A stretch of 64,000 nucleotides of DNA, taken from positions 1 to 64,000 of the forward strand of contig NZ_CAWUDI010000020.1 of the NCBI RefSeq assembly GCF_963920925.1, read 5' to 3'. Position numbers and translations under genes: made by a program. A model generated the notes under the pieces. It was given only the letters and a program-made list of their open reading frames with translations, was not told the origin of the DNA and did no database searches. Source of the DNA: Rivularia sp963920925. Its GTDB lineage: Bacteria; Cyanobacteriota; Cyanobacteriia; Cyanobacteriales; Nostocaceae. Positions 26,010-34,655 of this stretch are shown piece after piece (the stretch's first letter is position 1; each line of letters begins with the position of its first letter).

Positions 26010-26095
26010 AAACGAAAATACAATTTAAGTAAAATTAGAAATAGTATTCATGAATTAGCAGAGAATACGCAATGAGTGATTTGCAGGATATAAAA
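26010..26095. repeat. Direct repeat flanking the toxin-antitoxin pair, right copy
   Basis: Similar to 24811-24892. This copy keeps an ATG (26072) followed by 12-13 codons (SDLQDIKQRIASD) and then a TAG, so it is a truncated gene start. The remaining gene-free DNA to 26289 shows nothing else recognisable. Confidence 0.7.
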
Positions 26096-26325
26096 CAAAG
26101 AATAGCTAGCGATTAGGCACTATTGCACAACCAAAATACTTGTTTGCTTTCGTTGGACTTGTGCGTGTAGCGACTTCGGAACATATGCTACTAAAAAGCT
26201 AAGCTATAAAATCTATATTTATAAATATTAAATCAAGACCTGCGACTGATGTTTAATTAAAGTTCACCATATTTAATTAAGCCATTGGCTTGACAAAATT
26301 CGTCTTGCTACTTCTCTTCGACTAT

Positions 26326-28578
26326 ATGGAAAACAATTCCTTGATGCTTCGGTTACTTACAACGCTTGAAGGAGCAGGCGAACATTTAATTCAACCGCTA
26401 GGTCATCATCAGTTGCTATTAGTGCTGCTGGAACTATCGCTGTTGCTGCTGATGTCGCGGGGACTGGGTGAGGTGATGCGGCGAATTAATTTTCCACCCG
26501 TTGTGGGGGAATTACTCGCAGGTGTGCTGCTTGGCCCTTCGTTATTTGGCTTGTTGTTTCCAAATTTATACGCTGAGGTTTTTCCCCAAAGCCAACAACA
26601 GTCTGATTTGTTATCAGTAGTTTCTTGGTTGGGCGTACTGTGTTTGCTGATTGTCACCGGGTTAGAAACCGATCTAAAGTTGATTATTCGCAAGGGTAAA
26701 ACGGCTTTGCTGATTTCCCTCGGCGGAATTGTGATCCCCTTTGTTACCGGATTCGGACTCGGTTGGTTTTTACCAGAGACTTTTTTAGCTGACCCCAACA
26801 AACGACTGGTTTTCAGCTTGTTTATTGCTACGGCAATGAGTATTTCGGCGGTGCCGGTGATTGCCAAAGTGCTGATGGACTTGAATTTGATTCGCCGCGA
26901 TATCGGTCAAGTTACCTTAGCAGCTGGGATGACCGACGATACCATCGGCTGGATTTTACTTTCCGTAGTTTCCGGGCTAGCTAGCAGTGGTAAATTTGAC
27001 TTCGGTACTGTTTTTCGTTCCGTAAGTGCTGCTATTTTATTTTTGGCGATCGCCTTCACCATCGGAAGGACGATTGTAGACCAAATATTGCGCTGGGTAG
27101 ATGACAAAGTTGGCGGAGTTACTGCGAGTTTGTCGGTGCTGCTGGTTCTATCTTTTTTGGCGGCAGCTTTTACTCAATATTTAGGTATAGAAGCGGCATT
27201 GGGCGCTTTTGTTGTAGGGATTCTCGCCGGTCAATCCCGCCGTTTCAGCAGGGAAGCCGGACACATATTAGAAGTTTTCACGGCTGGGTTTCTTGCGCCG
27301 ATTTTCTTCGCTTCGGCAGGTTTGAAAGTCAATTTGCTGGCTCTTTTAGAACCGCAAACGTTGATATTTGGTTTGCTTGTTCTCGCCGTGGCCTGTGTAG
27401 GAAAGTTTACAGGAGCCTATCTCGGTTCTCGCGCCGGTGGTTTGAGCCACTGGGAAGGAATGGCGATGGGTTCGGGGATGAATGCTCGTGGAGCAATGGA
27501 AATTGTCGTAGCTACAATTGGTTTATCTTTGGGTGTTCTCAATTCCCAAATGTATTCCATTATCTTAATGGTGGCAATTATTACTTCGCTGATGGCTCCA
27601 CCCCTGTTGCGCTGGTCTTTATCGAAGGTGACTATCGGTGAAGAAGAGGCTCAACGTTTGGAACAAGAGGAACTCGCCAGCCGCAGTTTTATCAAGCAGA
27701 TACATCGCGTTTTGATACCCACTCGCGGTGGTGCAAATATCCAGCTTGCAGCCCAATTAGTCGGCTATATGGCGCATCAAAATCATACAGAAGTAACACT
27801 TTTGTATGCTGATGACAAGTCTAGAGCTGAAGCAAGTCAAGCAGCAACTGCGGAAAAAGATACTATTGCTGTTGCAGCTTTTACTGCTGCTTCTCAAGTG
27901 ATGCAGCTACCCGATGATTCCACTCTCCAGAAAAAAATAGAGTCGGGATCTAATAAAGTAGAAGCAATTATAAATGAAGCTAATAAAGGGTATGACTTAA
28001 TTGTGCTGGGAGCATCCGAAAAAACTCGCTCCAAAGATTCACTATTTAATTTAATAGTTGACCGGGTAATTCAAGAAGCCCCTTGTGCAACAATGGTGGT
28101 CAAGTCGCACTTGAGTGAAGCCGAGGCAGAAAGTTCTACAACCGCTCAACAACCGTTAAAAAGCATTCTCGTGCCCACGGTAGGAACGGAATACAGCAAA
28201 AATGCCGTAGAGGTAGCAAGTACAATTGCTGCTCAGACGGGGGCAATAGTTACAATTGTCAACGTGATTAACTTGCCACCGATAGAGTATATCCTTTATG
28301 AAAGACGAACGCTACATCCGATGAAGGATATTGCCAGCGATTTACTCGAACAACAAGCTGTAATTAGTCGCAGTTTCGGCGCTGATGTCCAAACCCGCAT
28401 TCTCAAAGGAACCAGCCCAGAAATGGAAATTCTCAACTTTGCTGCAAATCAAAACTTTGACCTGATTATTCTTGGTAGCAATATCCGCATGGTAACTGGA
28501 CGGGTTTTCTTCGGGCATCGAGTTGACGCAATTTTGAAGAAAGCTCACTGCCCGGTAGCTGTGATTACCGCGCCTTAA
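26326..28578 (+). CDS. CPA2-type cation:proton antiporter with two UspA domains
   Basis: 750 residues from ATG 26326; the frame extends to a TTG at 26290 with a Leu-rich start. Residues ~30-420 form a 12-13 helix Na+/H+ or K+/H+ exchanger of the KefB/NhaS type (MRRINFPPVVGELLAGVLLG, GMTDDTIGWILLSVVSGL with the Asp pair expected for ion binding, GAFVVGILAG). The C-terminal 300 residues are two tandem universal-stress domains (VLIPTRGGANIQLAAQLVGY; ILVPTVGTEYSKNAVEVAST; VLGASEKT; ILGSNIRMVTGRVFFGHRVD), which likely bind ATP/ADP and regulate transport. Ion preference cannot be told. Confidence 0.9.
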   Translation: MENNSLMLRLLTTLEGAGEHLIQPLGHHQLLLVLLELSLLLLMSRGLGEVMRRINFPPVVGELLAGVLLGPSLFGLLFPNLYAEVFPQSQQQSDLLSVVSWLGVLCLLIVTGLETDLKLIIRKGKTALLISLGGIVIPFVTGFGLGWFLPETFLADPNKRLVFSLFIATAMSISAVPVIAKVLMDLNLIRRDIGQVTLAAGMTDDTIGWILLSVVSGLASSGKFDFGTVFRSVSAAILFLAIAFTIGRTIVDQILRWVDDKVGGVTASLSVLLVLSFLAAAFTQYLGIEAALGAFVVGILAGQSRRFSREAGHILEVFTAGFLAPIFFASAGLKVNLLALLEPQTLIFGLLVLAVACVGKFTGAYLGSRAGGLSHWEGMAMGSGMNARGAMEIVVATIGLSLGVLNSQMYSIILMVAIITSLMAPPLLRWSLSKVTIGEEEAQRLEQEELASRSFIKQIHRVLIPTRGGANIQLAAQLVGYMAHQNHTEVTLLYADDKSRAEASQAATAEKDTIAVAAFTAASQVMQLPDDSTLQKKIESGSNKVEAIINEANKGYDLIVLGASEKTRSKDSLFNLIVDRVIQEAPCATMVVKSHLSEAEAESSTTAQQPLKSILVPTVGTEYSKNAVEVASTIAAQTGAIVTIVNVINLPPIEYILYERRTLHPMKDIASDLLEQQAVISRSFGADVQTRILKGTSPEMEILNFAANQNFDLIILGSNIRMVTGRVFFGHRVDAILKKAHCPVAVITAP

Positions 28579-28647
28579 TTACAGGGTAGGGAATAGGGAA
28601 TAGAAAAATGCCCGTTGTAAGAAAGCGTAGTGCAATATATATAAAAC

Positions 28648-28735
28648 TTACGAAAAGCTCCCCTTAAAAAAGGGGGGTTGGGGGGATCTAAACGTGTGAA
28701 AAGCTTAATTTTATGTTTCTTACGGGACACGCTAC
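28648..28735. repeat. MITE-like repeat, family B, copy 3
   Basis: cttacgaaaagctcccctt-aaaaaa-ggggggttggggggatctaaac ... gtttcttacg. Same core and tail as copies 1 and 2, with a diverged terminal repeat. Lies between the antiporter and mntP (convergent). Confidence 0.7.
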
Positions 28736-28760
28736 GCTAAGCTTGTCACTGCATAAATCC

Positions 28761-29321
28761 TCAAACAATCTCTTGACTCAGATGCTCGAATAAAATTTTT
28801 ATTCCCATAAAAATCAATACCAAACCACCAATTACTTCAATTTTGTTTTTAAATAAATCACCAAAACTATGACCGATATAAACAGCAACGAAACAGATGC
28901 CAAATGTAATCATACCAACTAAACTAGCTGCTGATAAAATCGAAATTTTTAACACTGAGAAGCTAATACCTACAGCCAAAGCATCAATACTTGTAGCAAT
29001 GGCTAATCCTAAAAGAATGTAAAAATCTAGCGGATTGAAGGCTTTTTCATTGTTTTCTATGTGTAATGATTCATAAATTAGTTTCCCACCCAAGAAACAC
29101 AACAACCCAAAAGCAATCCAATGGTCTACTCTTGATAGCAAATCCCTAAAACTCAGTCCAATCAACCAGCCGATTAAAAGCATCAAGCCTTGAAAACAAC
29201 CAAAAAATAGGGATATTTTTAAAGCTTTATTGAGTTTGATATGCTTAATTACCATTCCACTACTTAGAGAAACAGCACAAGCATCAGCAGCCAAGCCCAA
29301 TCCCATGAAAACTGTTTCCAT
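28761..29321 (-). CDS. mntP: Manganese efflux pump MntP
   Basis: 186 residues, six helices, made of two related halves: GLGLAADACAVSLSSGMVIK and GLAIATSIDALAVGISFSVL each carry the conserved Asp (AAD, SID) of the MntP/DUF204 family. The family exports Mn2+ across the cytoplasmic (or thylakoid) membrane. In cyanobacteria Mn export is a distinct issue because of photosystem II; the related Mnx protein is a different family. No yybP-ykoY-like riboswitch is seen upstream. It lies 161 bp behind coaT on the same strand, adding to a metal-efflux neighbourhood. Confidence 0.9.
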   Translation of the reverse strand: METVFMGLGLAADACAVSLSSGMVIKHIKLNKALKISLFFGCFQGLMLLIGWLIGLSFRDLLSRVDHWIAFGLLCFLGGKLIYESLHIENNEKAFNPLDFYILLGLAIATSIDALAVGISFSVLKISILSAASLVGMITFGICFVAVYIGHSFGDLFKNKIEVIGGLVLIFMGIKILFEHLSQEIV

Positions 29322-29482
29322 AAATTTATTAATTTATTCAAACTATAAACTAACTCATTGTATATTCAAGTTTAACTGATTGTAAATACTTGCAACTATC
29401 ATATTAGGTTCATTTTTTATTCATTTATTTTTCATTTTTGAACTATTAGGTAATAATGAGAAAACTAGGAGTAGTAAATATC

Positions 29483-31405
29483 TTAGAACAATAAACGCAG
29501 ACCGCTTAAAATTACCAAAACTGTAGAACCTTCATGCCCGATTACCCCTAAAGGCATATTGATATTACCTGTAAAATTGGCTATTAATAACAGGAAAATA
29601 AATGAAAGCGCAAAAGTAATATTTTGCTTGATAATACGATTGGCACGACGAGCGAGGTTAATTGCCTGAGATAATTTTTCTAGACGATTGCTCATCAAAA
29701 TTACATCGGCAGTTTCTAAGGCAACATCATTTCCCGCAGCACCCATAGCTATACCTACTGTTGCCATAGCCAGTGCAGGAGCATCGTTAATTCCATCACC
29801 CACCATTGCCACATTTTTATATTTTTGCTGTAGCTGTCGAATAACCGTTAATTTATCTTCTGGCAGAAGTTCGGCATAAACTGTTTCTATACCAAGGGAT
29901 TTAGCAACACTATCGGCAGTAACTTGATTGTCTCCGGTGAGTAAAACTACTTGTTTAATACCTAATTGCTTCAATTCTTTAACCAATGCTGCTGCTTCTT
30001 TACGAATAGTGTCAGCAACAGCTATCAAGCCTATAACCTTTGCATCTTCAAGCACCCAGACAACAGTTTTACCTTGTTTTTCTAAACGATTATTTATCTG
30101 AATTAATTCGGGGTTTAGATGGGCAATTTCTTGACGCACAAAAGCAGTTTTTCCTACCTTAACTGTTTTACCTCCGACTTCACCTACAATTCCAAAACCA
30201 GTTTGTGCCTGTACTTGACTAGCATTTTGCCATTGCAGATTTTTCTGTAAAGCAGCTTGGGTAATTGCCTCGCCGATAGGATGTTCCGAACGAGATTCGA
30301 TGGCGGCGGCTAACTCTAAAACCCGATCGCAATGCCCTTCTATGGGAATAATCTCTGCTACCTCTAATTTCCCTTCAGTTAGAGTACCAGTTTTATCGAA
30401 AGCGATCGCCTTTATTTTGCCAATTTTCTCTAATTGCCTGCCATTCTTAAATAAGATCCCTGCCTTCGCACCGCGAGCAATTCCCGATAGTAGGGTAGGC
30501 ATAATTGCAGCCATTAACGCGCAGGGAGAAGCTACAACTAAAAATATTAATGCTCGATAAATAGTTGTTTCCCAATCCCAACCCAATAAAAATGGCGGTA
30601 AAATTGCCAATAATAATCCGATTAAGACGATAATTCGCGCATAGCTTCGCTCGAATCGTTCGATAAACTGCTGAGAAGGGGGAGCTTCAGTTTGGGCTTC
30701 TTTTACTAATCTAATTACTCGTTGAATCAGACTACTTAGGGGCGATCGATCTACTTCTACTTTCAAAGCTCCATTACCGTTGAGCGTACCAGCAAAGACT
30801 TCCGAACCAACCTTTTTATCTACAGGAACAGACTCACCAGTAATTGATGCTTGATTAACAGTACTCCAGCCTTCTATAATAACACCATCAACCGGAATCA
30901 GTTCTCCTGGCTTAACTAATACTAAATCCCCTACTTGCAATTTAGCGATATCAATTTCTTGTTGTTGTTGTTCGTTAAGGACTATAGCAGTATTCGGTGC
31001 AGTTGCCATCAGAGAACGAATATTTTGCTCTGTGCGCTGCATGGCAATGCTTTCTAAAGCACCGCTGACAGCAAAAATCAGAATCAGCATTCCCCCATCG
31101 ACTATTAAATAATAATCCTGTTGCCATAAACCTAAGATAGCCGCTCCCAAAGCAGCTACTATCATGAGTAAATCGACATCTAATTCTTTTTCTATAAATA
31201 GAGTCATCAATCCTTCTTTGGTGCTTTCGTAACCGCCGATGACGTAAGCAGCTGGAAAAATTAACAAAGCAATACCAATCCAACCCAAACTAAGACATAA
31301 CCAGCCCAAGGTTAGGAGAATTGCACAGGCAGCAGCGGCTAAAGCGTCTGGATGCGTTTGCACAAGTCGTTTGAAAGAAAATTGAGATAAATATGTTTGA
31401 GCCAT
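29483..31405 (-). CDS. coaT: Cobalt-type P1B ATPase CoaT
   Basis: 640 residues from ATG 31405 (MAQTYLSQFSFKRL). The open frame extends to 31498, but that start would lie upstream of the promoter described below. It has no N-terminal heavy-metal-associated domain; the membrane motif is Ser-Pro-Cys (VASPCALMAAIMPTLLSGIA), the phosphorylation site DKTGTLTEG, and hinge GDGINDAPALAMATVGIAMG. SPC plus no HMA domain is the P1B-4 pattern that includes Synechocystis CoaT, a Co2+ exporter; Zn is the main alternative. The divergent coaR confirms the cobalt assignment. Confidence 0.9.
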   Translation of the reverse strand: MAQTYLSQFSFKRLVQTHPDALAAAACAILLTLGWLCLSLGWIGIALLIFPAAYVIGGYESTKEGLMTLFIEKELDVDLLMIVAALGAAILGLWQQDYYLIVDGGMLILIFAVSGALESIAMQRTEQNIRSLMATAPNTAIVLNEQQQQEIDIAKLQVGDLVLVKPGELIPVDGVIIEGWSTVNQASITGESVPVDKKVGSEVFAGTLNGNGALKVEVDRSPLSSLIQRVIRLVKEAQTEAPPSQQFIERFERSYARIIVLIGLLLAILPPFLLGWDWETTIYRALIFLVVASPCALMAAIMPTLLSGIARGAKAGILFKNGRQLEKIGKIKAIAFDKTGTLTEGKLEVAEIIPIEGHCDRVLELAAAIESRSEHPIGEAITQAALQKNLQWQNASQVQAQTGFGIVGEVGGKTVKVGKTAFVRQEIAHLNPELIQINNRLEKQGKTVVWVLEDAKVIGLIAVADTIRKEAAALVKELKQLGIKQVVLLTGDNQVTADSVAKSLGIETVYAELLPEDKLTVIRQLQQKYKNVAMVGDGINDAPALAMATVGIAMGAAGNDVALETADVILMSNRLEKLSQAINLARRANRIIKQNITFALSFIFLLLIANFTGNINMPLGVIGHEGSTVLVILSGLRLLF

Positions 31406-31432
31406 TAACTTAGAAAATCTAATTACATCCTT

Positions 31433-31464
31433 AACATAAACCTTGACATTAATGTTAAGGTCAA
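31433..31464 (-). promoter_or_regulatory. CoaR operator and coaT promoter (MerR type)
   Basis: accttgacatt (31440-31450) and aatgttaaggt (31451-31461) form a 22-bp dyad with one mismatch. On the minus strand ttgacc (31464-31459) and tatgtt (31438-31433) read as -35 and -10 boxes, separated by exactly 20 bases, the over-long spacing of MerR-family promoters, with the dyad in the spacer. The regulator would bind there and untwist the DNA on sensing cobalt. Confidence 0.85.
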
Positions 31465-31486
31465 GAAAATAGTAAAGATATCTTAA

Positions 31487-32608
31487 ATGTCTACTCAATA
31501 CTTAACCATCAAAAAGCTTACGGAAACAGTAGGAGGGGGAATCACGCCGCGCATGGTACGCCACTATCATCAAATTGGCTTACTACCCGAAGCAATTAGA
31601 TCGCCGAGTAACTACCGTCTCTATAACGAAAATCACGTCCAATATCTGCGGCATATTTTGGCACTCAAACAACAAGGATTTCAATTAGAACATATCCATA
31701 AATTACTAGAAAATCAATTAGAGCCAGGGGCAGATGTTACCCTGATTAATCAACTACAGCAGCATTATGATTCGATAATCCAACAGCTAACTCGACTGCG
31801 GCAAACTGCTTACTCTTTAGAAAGATTGTTAGGTGGCGATCGCTCTTGTCAAACTGTTCGAGCAGAAACCATCGCTCAAATAAAGCTGTTGAATGCACAA
31901 GGAGTTAAATCGTTAGAAGATGATTTCGAGCAAATAGATTCTTTATGGAAGGCTCTTGACGCTTCGACGCTAGCTCATCCAGAAACATTTGCAGAATCCC
32001 TGACATATCTTTTACCCGATTTATCAGGGAAATCCGAAATTGAAGTCGATTTAATTTCTCAATTGGTACTAGCTTGTGGAGATGTAAGTTTAGTACATTT
32101 TCTCAGAATTAGTCACTCTGCCATTGCTGCTGCTCGCTCGGCACTAAAATCTGGCTGTCAGATAGTTGGAGATATTCCCGCTATCGCTGCGGCTTTAGAT
32201 ATTCCTCGACTTGCCCATCTCGGATGTGATATTGATACCTTAATTGATAATCCGCACATTACCAGTGTTGCCGAAGCAGAGCAAGAATTTTGGCATGGTA
32301 AACCCTGGCAAGAAAAATTACTTCAGTTAAAACCTGGCTGCATTGCGATTGTAGGATATGCTCCTTCTGTATTGGTAAGTATTTGTAAAGCAGTTAAAAA
32401 TAGTCAGTTGCAACCTGCCTTGGTAATTGGAATGCCCATTGGCTTTAGTCATGCCCCTGCTGCCAAACGTCTGCTGATAGATTCTAGCGTACCTTTTATT
32501 ACTATTTCGGGAACTTTTGGCGGTGGTTTATTAGCGGCAACTGCCTTAAATGCCATTGCCCAATCTACAATTGAAAAGCCTGATTGCCACTGCTATCTAA
32601 ATCATTGA
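31487..32608 (+). CDS. coaR: Cobalt-responsive MerR-family regulator CoaR
   Basis: 373 residues. Residues 5-75 are a MerR DNA-binding domain (GGGITPRMVRHYHQIGLLPE, RSPSNYRLYNENHVQYLRH), then a coiled linker. The C-terminal ~210 residues resemble precorrin-8X methylmutase (CobH/CbiC): FLRISHSAIAAARSALKSGC, IVGDIPAIAAALDIPRL, PALVIGMPIGFSHAPAAKR. The C-terminus PDCHCYLNH supplies the Cys367-His368-Cys369 motif known to bind cobalt in Synechocystis CoaR. Divergent from coaT with the shared operator between them. Confidence 0.93.
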   Translation: MSTQYLTIKKLTETVGGGITPRMVRHYHQIGLLPEAIRSPSNYRLYNENHVQYLRHILALKQQGFQLEHIHKLLENQLEPGADVTLINQLQQHYDSIIQQLTRLRQTAYSLERLLGGDRSCQTVRAETIAQIKLLNAQGVKSLEDDFEQIDSLWKALDASTLAHPETFAESLTYLLPDLSGKSEIEVDLISQLVLACGDVSLVHFLRISHSAIAAARSALKSGCQIVGDIPAIAAALDIPRLAHLGCDIDTLIDNPHITSVAEAEQEFWHGKPWQEKLLQLKPGCIAIVGYAPSVLVSICKAVKNSQLQPALVIGMPIGFSHAPAAKRLLIDSSVPFITISGTFGGGLLAATALNAIAQSTIEKPDCHCYLNH

Positions 32609-32891
32609 CATTCTTTAATGTAATATATCATTTTCCTTGATTAAATCTCCTTTATACGGTGATGGTAAGTAATAAAATAAAAATTGATATCTTTACATAT
32701 AGCTTTCCTTTATTTTCAGAATAATTAACATCAATCCTGAGCGATCGCACTATCCCTACCGCTGATGATTCAGGATTCGGAGGCTTTAAAACGCTACTAC
32801 AAATTTATAAAAATTATTGTAGTAATGGTATATAATCAAGCTTATAAATACCGTATTAGTACACAAGATATTCAATTTTTATTTTCGCGTA

Positions 32892-33965
32892 ATGGCGAAT
32901 CAAACTCGAAAAATCATTCACATTGATATGGATGCTTTCTACGCTTCAGTAGAGCAGCGGGATAATCCTAAATATATAGGTAAACCATTGGTAGTCGGTG
33001 GCTCACCCAATCAACGCGGTGTCGTTGCAGCAGCGAGTTATGAAGCGAGAAAATATGGTATCCATTCTGCTATGCCGTCAAAAATAGCAGTTGCAAGATG
33101 TCCGAATTTGATATTTGTGAAAGCTCGATTTGAAGTATACAGAAGCATATCATCGCAAATTCACCATATTTTCAGACGTTACACCGATTTACTTGAACCC
33201 ATTGCCTTAGATGAAGCTTACCTCGATGTGACGATTAACAAGCAAAATATTCCCTATGCTTCTACTATTGCTCGGTTGATTAGAAATGAAATATTCCAAG
33301 AAACTAATTTGACTGCATCTGCTGGGGTTTCGATCAATAAGTTTCTAGCGAAAATGGCATCTGGTAAAAATAAGCCTAATGGAATGACAGTGATTTTACC
33401 AGAACAAGCGCAAGAATTTGTGCAAGGTTTACCGATCGAAAAGTTTCACGGCATTGGTAAAGTTACAGCGGCTAAGATGAATGATTTGGGTATTCGCACC
33501 GGGGCAGATTTAAAAGGGCGTTCGCTTGAATTTCTGGTACGGCAGTTTGGGAAAGCTGGTTATTATTATTACAATATTGCCAGGGCAAGGGATGAAAGAG
33601 CGGTTGAAGCGAATCGCATTCGTAAATCAATTGGGGCCGAAAACTCTTTTGCAGTTGATTTAAACGATACAGCATTAATATTAAAAGAACTTGAAAAAAT
33701 TGCAACTACCTTGAAAGAGCGTATCGATAAACATCAAGCTAGCGGCAGAACAATAACGCTGAAAGTGAAATTTTCCGACTACCAGCAGATTACCCGCAGC
33801 AGAACTTTGAATACTCCAATTAGCGATTTTAATGCGATTTTAATCGAAGCAAAAATATTATTTAAAACTATCGAATTAAACAACCGCAGTATTCGATTAT
33901 TAGGTCTTTCACTGTCAAATCTTGATAATATTGCCGCGCAAATAGTTCAGTTATCTTTGTGGTAA
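32892..33965 (+). CDS. dinB: DNA polymerase IV
   Basis: 357 residues, a Y-family translesion polymerase. Catalytic blocks: IHIDMDAFYASVEQRDNP (metal-binding Asp10-x-Asp12 region), GGSPNQRGVVAAASYEARKY, PIALDEAYLDVT (Asp-Glu pair), then thumb with helix-hairpin-helix FHGIGKVTAAKMNDLGI and the little-finger domain at the end. It lacks the usual C-terminal clamp-binding motif in plain form; the final VQLSLW may serve as it (cf. QLxLF). The 283-bp upstream gap shows no recognisable LexA box. Confidence 0.95.
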   Translation: MANQTRKIIHIDMDAFYASVEQRDNPKYIGKPLVVGGSPNQRGVVAAASYEARKYGIHSAMPSKIAVARCPNLIFVKARFEVYRSISSQIHHIFRRYTDLLEPIALDEAYLDVTINKQNIPYASTIARLIRNEIFQETNLTASAGVSINKFLAKMASGKNKPNGMTVILPEQAQEFVQGLPIEKFHGIGKVTAAKMNDLGIRTGADLKGRSLEFLVRQFGKAGYYYYNIARARDERAVEANRIRKSIGAENSFAVDLNDTALILKELEKIATTLKERIDKHQASGRTITLKVKFSDYQQITRSRTLNTPISDFNAILIEAKILFKTIELNNRSIRLLGLSLSNLDNIAAQIVQLSLW

Positions 33966-34125
33966 GTTTTTGAATGCAATGTTTATGAATTAATCTTTTT
34001 CATTCCCGGAGATGTCTAATAATTGATGGTGCGTTACGGCACGATCTAATTTGCAGTTAAGCATTTAACTTATGAGTGCTTTAACATATTAGGGTGTTGA
34101 TTCCGATCAAATTTTTGCATATGAA

Positions 34126-34236
34126 CGTTCATACAATTTTTATGCTAATAATAATCGCAACATTAGTCCCTCTCCCCCTTCCCCTCTGCCCTTCTCCTGG
34201 AGAGGGGTGCCCGTAAGGGCGGGGTGAGGGATTTAC
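34126..34236. repeat. Interspersed palindromic repeat, family A, copy 2
   Basis: gttcatacaatttttatg ... aatcgcaacattagtccctc, then the C/T arm, cttctcctggagaggg hairpin and g-rich return arm ending ggcggggtgaggg. The core matches 446-560 almost base for base, but in the opposite orientation relative to the flank it shares with that copy. It makes up most of the gene-free stretch 33966-34346. Confidence 0.75.
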
Positions 34237-34346
34237 TTTTTGCATCCAAAATTATTTAATCTAGCTAAACTGATACCAGAAAATTAAATCCAGGTGTGGC
34301 AATAATATAAAGACTCAAAAAGCAAACATCAATGGAGTTGTAAACG

Positions 34347-34553
34347 ATGGCACCTCAAGAATTTTTAGAAAGTTTAGCACAAGCAAAAACAGATTCACAA
34401 AGGTTAGTAATTGTTGCAAAATATTTGGATTCAACCGCTTTAGATAATGCTACAACTCGAATGTGGAGAAAGCTTTCTTACAGTAACGAAATAGAAATGT
34501 CCCTCAAAAACGTTGCCTTTCATTTAGAGGAACTTGCAGAGGCAGAAAAGTAA
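34347..34553 (+). CDS. Small helical hypothetical protein
   Basis: 68 residues: MAPQEFLESLAQAKTDSQRL followed by VIVAKYLDSTALDNATTRMW, then EMSLKNVAFHLEELAEAEK. All-helical, charged, no membrane segment, no Cys. A ggagttgtaaacg ribosome site precedes the ATG. It resembles short conserved cyanobacterial proteins; function unknown. Confidence 0.65.
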   Translation: MAPQEFLESLAQAKTDSQRLVIVAKYLDSTALDNATTRMWRKLSYSNEIEMSLKNVAFHLEELAEAEK

Positions 34554-34655
34554 GAGGGAGTAGGGAGTAGGGAGTAGGTAATGGGTAATAATGGGGTGAT
34601 GTATCTTATCCCCTTGTCTCCCTATCTCCCCATCTCTCCCCTCTCCCCCTCTCCC

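Noticed and set aside
29322..29482. Manganese riboswitch (yybP-ykoY) before mntP
   Set aside because: The sequence is AT-rich without the conserved paired loops I would expect.
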